A stretch of DNA of 64,000 nucleotides from a bacterium (GTDB taxonomy: Bacteria > Bacillota > Bacilli > Lactobacillales > Streptococcaceae): assembly GCA_905221205.1 (NCBI GenBank), contig CAJNCG010000004.1, positions 62,001 through 126,000 of the forward strand, given 5' to 3'. Position numbers and translations under genes: made by a program. Below are positions 60,301-64,000 of this stretch, one piece after another. The first letter of the stretch is position 1; every line of letters begins with the position of its first letter. The notes below the pieces were generated by a model, which was not told where the DNA came from, searched no databases, and worked only from the letters and a program-made list of their open reading frames with translations.

Positions 60301-61705
60301 AGACGCTGAGAAAGTTAAGAAATCAATCGAAGAAGGTAAGACAACTGAATGGGTAGACGAAAAAGGAAACCCAATCAAACCTGTAACACCGGGAACATAC
60401 CCACCAGGAACTACTCCTAACTATGAACTAGTAGGAACAGTTACAAACCCAGAAACAGGTAAAGTAACTCATATCTTCAAACCAGTAACAAAAGAAGGTA
60501 AAACTACAGTCTGGGTTGATGTCAATGGTAAACCATTGAAACCAGCTGCACCAGGAACTGAAGAAGCAGGTAAAGTACCGAACTATAAACTTGTAGGTAC
60601 AACTGTAGATCCAACAACTGGGAATGTAATCCACGTGTTTACTCCTGCACCAGTTGTTAACAACATAACTGAGTGGGTTGACACAGAAGGTAAAGTTCTA
60701 AAACCTAAAGAAGAAGGTGTTAAGGACCCAGGAACTGTACCAAGCTACAAACTAGTAGGAACAGTTACAAACCCAGAAACAGGAAAAGTAACACACATCT
60801 TCAAACCAACAACATCTGACCAACCTTCTACAGTATGGGTAGACGTAAATGGTAAACCATTGAAACCAACTGTACCAGGAACTGAAGAAGCTGGAACTGT
60901 ACCTAACTACAAACTTGTACGTACAATTACAGATCCAGTTACTGGTGATCAAATCCATGTATTTACTCCTACACCTGTTGTCAACAACGTAACTGAGTGG
61001 GTTGATGTAGACGGTAACGTTATCCGTACGAAAGAAGATGGTTCACAACCAGCAGGAAAAGTACCAAACTATGAACTAGTTGGAACAGTGAAAGATCCAG
61101 AAACTGGAAAAGTAACTCACATCTTCAAACCAGTAACTAAGAACCCAGTAACGGTTTGGGTAGATGTCAATGGTAAACCATTGAAACCATTAGCTGAAGG
61201 AGATAACCCAGCTGGATCAATTCCAGGATATGTATTGGTAGATACAATCAGAGTTGAAGGAACTGATAATGTCATCCACGTATTTAAACGTACTACAAAT
61301 GGCAGACCTCAAAAAGATGATCCTACAAATGGAGGATCACTCATTCCATCTCAACCAGGTTCTCCAGCAACACCTTCAACAAATCCAACAAATCCGGTGA
61401 GACCGACAGACCCAAGTCAACCAGAAGCTCCAGTAGTTCCTGCAGACCCAAGTCAGCCAGCAACACCAGCTAACCCAGCAACACCGGCTAATCCGGCTAA
61501 CCCAGCTGCTCCAACAACTCCAACGATGCCATCAGCACCAGTAAATGGTGAAGCACCACAAACTCCAGCAGCTTCATCAGAAGCTAAAGGACAAGCTGAA
61601 CTTCCAAACACTGGTACAGCAGATAATGCTAGCCTAGCAGCACTTGGACTTCTTGGAGTCTTGAGTGGATTTGGACTTGTTGCTCGCAAGAAAAAAGAAG
61701 ACTAA
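54332..61705 (+). CDS. Giant LPXTG surface adhesin with MucBP-like repeats
   Basis: The 2457-residue protein has a YSIRK-like signal peptide (FSIRKFKDG, cleavage near VEA/A at 45-47) and a unique N-terminal region of about 430 residues. Fifteen MucBP-like repeats (about 480-1778) follow, then charged helical repeats (about 1779-2005), six beta-type repeats with WVD cores (about 2005-2325), a Pro-rich wall-spanning part, and LPNTG (2424-2428) with helix and KKKED tail for sortase A. MucBP domains bind mucin glycans in other Gram-positives. It sits after the sialylation operon under its own promoter. The unique N-terminal part has no family I recognise. Confidence 0.88.
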   Translation: MFINKKEKFSIRKFKDGRSDSVKIGTVGLIIGTALAMAAGTQTVEAAMTENSDNTTTISNDKGSVIVDTANIQNPDAGRQFSTDPTAEGTNTITKTGKVDYKYVTAEGNTVLEENKNQNSGADKTIETPYDVYGKSGEVFKETTGGDAQDSDLNDAKENGKKETIEKDGKTYHLIGEPKVETTGDGGSDYSSTTLGDVTAKLTPEGLSNAEGKITYDGVKAGGKAWIVEQTGKGTYGKYVQADSGAITSDDKLKEAFTAGEAAAKDFTSANVTADGGIKEGDYVFVLEKNTYVTATAESLSLTAQIQLSFSDNVADDKYGAGATLNRTYAMIQNFKAAPDTLTGESNKTLVKNYLAYLQEKGFEDNLLNFKRYITLGLAAKAPDATEGIISADKGDQVDDKGRPTTDIKADIASVTDQDTSTIDDTNDFLLKFSDPSPEVETYSYRDEITPLRAYRLASGTTTITYTYAEEKTREVEKKGSVVVNYQTEDGTELKAPYTDTPETVAEVVTEKYYVNADGQDVIVSSTPASKNVAYNTKENADEKPEKLTDAQGNVYYLKADATKTAVNDVEKDAPAEEGTVVEGVTKVTYIYEKAGSVIVNYKTEDGTPLTGTVVGDQSKTVESGAKDTDNGKPGTAYNTADNGLKPTRIKTAEGKVYQLVPESTEGEETGEVVAGETKEVTYVYKEVKGNVVVKYEDTEGNTLADDEQDETDASLNVKYDTADHKKESITKDGVKYYLTAKELKDGSKPATGDVVEGTTTVTYVYEKAGSVIVNYQTEDGTPLVGTADGANVASGAKDTTDAKAGTDYNTADNGMKPNRITTAEGKVYELVPTATKGDETGKVVAGETKEVTYVYKEVKGNVVVKYEDTEGNVIAEDEKDETDASLNVKYDTADHKKDEITKDGVKYYLTAKALKDGSKETGDVVEGTTEVTYVYEKAGQVVVNYQTEDGTPLVGVDAAGANVASGAKDTVDGRPGSAYDTSDNGMKPNRITTAEGKVYELVPASTKGAETGTVVAGETKEVTYVYKEVTGDVVVHYVDTEGNTIAADKDDLKGASLSEKYDTAVDNKPEKITAEDGTVYYITKAGLKDGSKPETGNVVEGKTDVTYVYEKAGSVIVNYQTEDGTPLVGTADGKDVASGAKDTDNGKPGSEYNTADNGLKPNRITTAEGKVYELVPASTKGDETGTVEAGQTKEVTYVYKEVKGNVVVKYEDTEGNTLAEDEKDETDASLNAKYDTADHKKDEITKDGVKYYLTAKELKDGSKPATGDVVEGTTTVTYVYEKAGQVVVNYQTEDGTPLVGVDAAGANVASGVKDTVDGKPGSDYDTSDNGMKPTRITTAEGKVYELVSTATKGDETGKVVAGETKEVTYVYKEVTGDVVVHYVDTEGNVIAEDKEDTKGASLNAKYDTTDNKPEKIEKDGTVYYLTEKALKDDSKPENGDVVEGKTEVTYVYEKAGQVVVHYTDEKGNTIQADAVDTKDGKPNADYNTADNDMKPNRITTPEGKVYELIPQSTQGDETGKVKAGETTEVTYVYKEITGNVVVHYVDTEGNTLAEDTKDVENGSLSDKYDTTDNKPAKLEKDDTVYYLTAKELKDGSKPENGAVVEGTTEITYVYEKAGNVLVHYVDEAGNTLQADAVDTKDGKPGAKYDTSDNDMKPARITTAEGKVYELVPASTKGNETGDVEAGKTTEVTYVYKEVKGNVVVHYTDEAGNTIAEDVKDTTDGSVSSAYDTTDNKPATITTKDGKVYVLVPTSTKGEESGKVTEGTTEVTYVYKDVKEEASKAIDKALSEKESKIKENPELTNEEKEKALEEAKKVAEEAKKALKEAKTPEDVEKSTTKAKEDVEKSPVTPEDKPKAKEAIDKALEEKVKKIDENKDLTPEQKEKAKEEAKKDAEEAKKAIDKAPSKEEVEKAKENGKKEVEKDTPTPDKPSTPSEDDKDKPTTPSPEEKAKAKEAVDKDLEEKIKNIDKDPSLTPEQKEKAKEEAKKDAEKVKKSIEEGKTTEWVDEKGNPIKPVTPGTYPPGTTPNYELVGTVTNPETGKVTHIFKPVTKEGKTTVWVDVNGKPLKPAAPGTEEAGKVPNYKLVGTTVDPTTGNVIHVFTPAPVVNNITEWVDTEGKVLKPKEEGVKDPGTVPSYKLVGTVTNPETGKVTHIFKPTTSDQPSTVWVDVNGKPLKPTVPGTEEAGTVPNYKLVRTITDPVTGDQIHVFTPTPVVNNVTEWVDVDGNVIRTKEDGSQPAGKVPNYELVGTVKDPETGKVTHIFKPVTKNPVTVWVDVNGKPLKPLAEGDNPAGSIPGYVLVDTIRVEGTDNVIHVFKRTTNGRPQKDDPTNGGSLIPSQPGSPATPSTNPTNPVRPTDPSQPEAPVVPADPSQPATPANPATPANPANPAAPTTPTMPSAPVNGEAPQTPAASSEAKGQAELPNTGTADNASLAALGLLGVLSGFGLVARKKKED
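55769..59665 (+). repeat. Fifteen tandem MucBP-like coding repeats
   Basis: Units of about 75-115 residues start with (G)xVxVxY and end VTYVYEKA or VTYVYKEV. From unit 2 on they mostly alternate between a NYQTEDGTPL type and a VKYEDTEGN/VHYVDTEGN type. Nucleotide similarity between same-type units is high. Confidence 0.85.
60340..61305 (+). repeat. Six tandem WVD-type coding repeats
   Basis: Each unit of about 53 residues has a WVDxxG start, a PNYxLV centre and an HIFKP or HVFTP end. The two variants alternate (EWVD.../VWVDVNGKPLKP). Confidence 0.85.
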
Positions 61706-61731
61706 TTTGAATTAGATTTTCTGATAAGAAT

Positions 61732-61763
61732 AAGGAGTAGGATATCATATCCGCTCCTTTTTC
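61732..61763 (+). terminator. Intrinsic terminator after the adhesin gene
   Basis: AAGGAG (61732-61737) pairs with CTCCTT (61754-61759) with inner GGATAT/ATATCC, followed by a T-run. Confidence 0.8.
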
Positions 61764-61792
61764 TGTTGTTCTATAAATAAATCTGATTTTAA

Positions 61793-61822
61793 TTGCATTT
61801 TCTCCAGTCTTTCTTGTATAAT
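61793..61822 (+). promoter_or_regulatory. Promoter of the lipoprotein gene
   Basis: TTGCAT (61793-61798), 18 bp and TATAAT (61817-61822). The ATG at 61821 overlaps this -10, which rules it out as the start. Confidence 0.7.
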
Positions 61823-61856
61823 GAATAAAAAAGGAGAAAAAAGGAAAAAGAATATT

Positions 61857-63050
61857 ATGAAAAAGAAATGGATATTGGGCTTGGCTATGGCCCTTTCGGT
61901 GACCTGCTTGACTGCTTGTAGTTCAATTGACCTGCCAGAGCCTTTGAAAAGCTTTTTTGGTGGATCTAAGGGACCGGTTGAGACAAAGGCAGAAGACCTT
62001 TATAAGAGCGTTTTTGAGGATTATGAGGTTATCTTGTCTTCTGGCAAGAAACAGGCTCCGGAAATCGAAGCCAAGCTTCACAAATCTGACCATATGATAA
62101 ACTCATGGGTTATAGAAGCAGCTGCAGCAGATCCTTCAAAACAACGCTATACTTTCTTGGATTTAGATGGAGATGGCCAGTCTGAAATGTTAGTAGGTAG
62201 CCAAACAGCAGGGAAGAATTATTTCTTTACAGGTTTGTATTATCTAAAAGAAGGTCAACCGACTCTACTAGCAGAGGGGTATGTAGCAGGGCATGGTGGT
62301 GCTCGTAGCTCTATGAAATTCTTTAAGACAGGTGAGGTTTTGGCATTGACTTGGTCTTCTGGATCAGGTGAAGGGGAAGGAACTCTTTACAAACTAGAAG
62401 GTGCCAAGGGGCCTACAAAAGTAGATAGCAAGTCTATCAAGATTACAGATAAGAAGTTGCTTGAGAATTTCGGTAAATCAGAAGCAGATGAAGTGACAGC
62501 AGACAAGTTTACTTGGGAAGAGTTTAAATTTACCCCTGCTAAGGCAGAAACAAGTGCTAGCTCTTCCTCTTCTTCTAAATCGGAAGCAAGCAGTAGCAGT
62601 ACAAGTAGTACTAGCAGTTCATCAAGTGAAAGCAAGAAAGAAGTCAAGGAAACGACTCCTTCCAAAACAGAAGAAACCGGTCCTTGGACAGCTGATAAAT
62701 CCGCTGCTTTAGCAAGCTTTATGAAGAGTTGGGGTGATGAAATGGGTCAGCCTAACTATAAAAAAGGAATCGGATCGGGGAATATCAGTGCCGACATGCT
62801 TTACTGGAAAGACGGTAGCAAACTAGATGCGGAATTTTCAAAAACAGGTAGTGGTACTGCCAAATACCGCATTGTAGAGACCTATAGTAATTGGGATAAT
62901 TACCCAACCGTTCACAATTACTTCTTTGCCATTACAGACACTGGCGAAGGAATTGTTTTCCACTCACCAACTGCAAGTAGTGACGTGTTGTCACTGAATC
63001 CAACAGAAAACGTTGATTTGAGAAATAAATTTGCTAGCCTAGTAAAATAA
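61857..63050 (+). CDS. Lipoprotein with C-terminal DUF4767-type domain
   Basis: The 397-residue protein starts with a lipoprotein signal peptide ending in LTAC (lipidated Cys21). Residues 30-235 form a region with a calcium-loop-like DLDGDGQSE near 100. A Ser-rich linker (about 235-285) follows, then a C-terminal domain (GPWTADKSAALASFM, YSNWDNYPTVHNYFF) that I assign to DUF4767. Function is unknown; it is anchored outside the membrane. The start is the ATG at 61857, because an earlier in-frame ATG lies in the promoter. Confidence 0.82.
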   Translation: MKKKWILGLAMALSVTCLTACSSIDLPEPLKSFFGGSKGPVETKAEDLYKSVFEDYEVILSSGKKQAPEIEAKLHKSDHMINSWVIEAAAADPSKQRYTFLDLDGDGQSEMLVGSQTAGKNYFFTGLYYLKEGQPTLLAEGYVAGHGGARSSMKFFKTGEVLALTWSSGSGEGEGTLYKLEGAKGPTKVDSKSIKITDKKLLENFGKSEADEVTADKFTWEEFKFTPAKAETSASSSSSSKSEASSSSTSSTSSSSSESKKEVKETTPSKTEETGPWTADKSAALASFMKSWGDEMGQPNYKKGIGSGNISADMLYWKDGSKLDAEFSKTGSGTAKYRIVETYSNWDNYPTVHNYFFAITDTGEGIVFHSPTASSDVLSLNPTENVDLRNKFASLVK

Positions 63051-63059
63051 CTACAACAC

Positions 63060-63092
63060 AATCCTAGAAGATTTTTTCTGGGATTTTTTTTT
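63060..63092 (+). terminator. Intrinsic terminator after the lipoprotein gene
   Basis: AATCCTAGAA (63060-63069) pairs with TTCTGGGATT (63076-63085, one G-U pair), followed by a long T-run. Confidence 0.85.
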
Positions 63093-63121
63093 GCTGAGTG
63101 GGATGCTTCAAGTTGTCTGGC

Positions 63122-63149
63122 TTGACTTTCTTGATGGAAGTTATATAAT
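63122..63149 (+). promoter_or_regulatory. Promoter of the VOC-family gene
   Basis: TTGACT (63122-63127), a 16-bp spacer and TATAAT (63144-63149). Confidence 0.75.
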
Positions 63150-63189
63150 AGTTGTAATAATTAAAGTTACAATAAAAGAGGAAATATTT

Positions 63190-64000
63190 ATGACCTATGA
63201 ATACAAGAGCCACATTTATTTAGCAGAGGCAGTTTTAAATGTGAAGGATTTGGTCAGTCAAACAGCCTTTTATCAGCAGATTATTGGTTTAGAAATCTTA
63301 TCTCAAACTGAGACAGAGGCTGTTCTGGGCCTTGATGGAAAAGCCTTGGTACAGCTGATTCAAACACAAGAGAATGGAGAAGTAAGGGAACATCATGGTC
63401 TTTACCATCTAGCCATTCTTTTGCCGACGCGAAAGGCTTTGGCGGATGTCTTGAAGCACCTGATGGATTTACAGATTCCTCTTGTCGGAGGTGCAGACCA
63501 TGGTTACAGTGAGGCCCTTTACTTGGAGGATTTGGAGGGAAATGGCATTGAACTCTATCGAGATAAGCCGGTTTCTACATGGGATATTCGAGAAGATGGA
63601 CGTATTATCGGGGTGACGGGAGCCCTTGCGGCTCAGGATATCTATGAGTTGGGGGATAGAGTAGAGCCCTTTATCCTAGCAGAAGGTACGAGAATGGGGC
63701 ATATCCACCTGTCCGTCAAGGATAGTCGAAAGTCTAGCCAGTTTTATCAAAAGGTGTTAGGGCTAGAGGATAAGTTCAGTGTACCTAGTGCTAGTTGGAT
63801 TGCAGCTGGGGACTATCATCATCATTTGGCAGTCAACGAATGGGGAGGAAAAGGTTTGGCCAAGCGTAAGCAAGGCTTACCAGGTTTGGCCTACTATGTC
63901 ATCGAAGTCGCGCACAAAGAAGAACTGTTAGCGATTGCGCAGCAGGCACAAGAAGTTGATGCGTCAATTAAGTGGCTGACATCTATCCAGCTGGAAATCA
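63190..64000 (+). CDS. VOC-superfamily (glyoxalase/extradiol dioxygenase-like) protein, 3' end outside window
   Basis: An open frame of at least 270 codons starts at the ATG at 63190 after a GAGGAAAT site. It has two vicinal-oxygen-chelate modules: AEAVLNVKDL...FYQQIIGLEIL with a later NGIELYRDKP, then MGHIHLSVKD...FYQKVLGLED. His10, Glu121-type and His residues of metal sites appear at the expected places. This two-module layout is like CatE-type proteins. The substrate is unknown. Confidence 0.85.
   Translation, partial: MTYEYKSHIYLAEAVLNVKDLVSQTAFYQQIIGLEILSQTETEAVLGLDGKALVQLIQTQENGEVREHHGLYHLAILLPTRKALADVLKHLMDLQIPLVGGADHGYSEALYLEDLEGNGIELYRDKPVSTWDIREDGRIIGVTGALAAQDIYELGDRVEPFILAEGTRMGHIHLSVKDSRKSSQFYQKVLGLEDKFSVPSASWIAAGDYHHHLAVNEWGGKGLAKRKQGLPGLAYYVIEVAHKEELLAIAQQAQEVDASIKWLTSIQLEI

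Noticed and set aside
59653..60378. Long open frame on the minus strand within the adhesin gene
   Set aside because: It is the complement of Lys/Glu-rich coding repeats, giving a low-complexity Ser/Phe product, and has no ribosome site or family match.
55769..61305. CRISPR-like or satellite repeat array
   Set aside because: The periodicity is in-frame coding repeats of about 75-115 and 53 residues with codon-level variation; there are no short identical direct repeats with unique spacers.

Overview
The window looks like chromosome of a Mitis-group streptococcus, most likely Streptococcus mitis or a close relative of S. pneumoniae. The evidence is four choline-binding proteins, pneumococcal-type BOX repeats, comAB preceded by a ComE-type tandem box, and a gene order (araT-recO-plsX-acpP / comAB / pur operon / strH-bgaC-PTS-agaS-galM / zmpC) that I recall from pneumococcus. 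Several accessory modules differ from that reference layout. The species call is inference from recognised families, not from a database search.

Layout. 1-4.2 kb: end of a YeiH-type permease (minus strand), then an aminotransferase-recO-plsX-acpP operon. 4.6-7.1 kb: two paralogous choline-binding proteins with an unassigned C-terminal domain. 7.2-10.9 kb: a duplicated peptide-pheromone two-component system. Two histidine kinases have different membrane sensor halves but almost identical kinase halves, the first response regulator is cut to 69 residues, and the second is intact. 10.9-15.1 kb: small broken or odd peptide ORFs, a ComE-type box and comAB. 15.2-29.6 kb: the de novo purine genes purC-L-F-M-N-(small)-H-D-E-K-(small)-B, with several short duplications and hairpins between them. 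29.6-42.2 kb: host-glycan degradation, with strH (choline-binding version), a GntR/HutC regulator, the beta-galactosidase bgaC, a mannose-family PTS, agaS and galM; two BOX elements flank agaS. 42.3-49.6 kb: a CAP-domain choline-binding protein and a ZmpC-type metalloprotease. 49.7-54.1 kb: a tightly coupled four-gene operon (GT-B glycosyltransferase, sodium/solute symporter, CMP-acylneuraminate synthetase, GT52-like sialyltransferase) preceded by a leader that looks like an attenuator. 54.3-61.7 kb: a 2457-residue LPXTG adhesin with 15 MucBP-like repeats. 61.8-64 kb: a DUF4767-type lipoprotein and a truncated VOC-family protein.

How it may work together (inference). The second half reads as a host-glycoprotein programme. 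ZmpC and the MucBP adhesin would engage mucins, BgaC and StrH would trim galactose and N-acetylhexosamine, the PTS/AgaS/GalM set would import and process the sugars, and the 49.8-54.1 kb operon would capture free sialic acid, activate it and put it on a bacterial surface acceptor. The most notable candidates for something undescribed are this sialylation operon with its leader, and the two-receptor pheromone-kinase cassette next to comAB.
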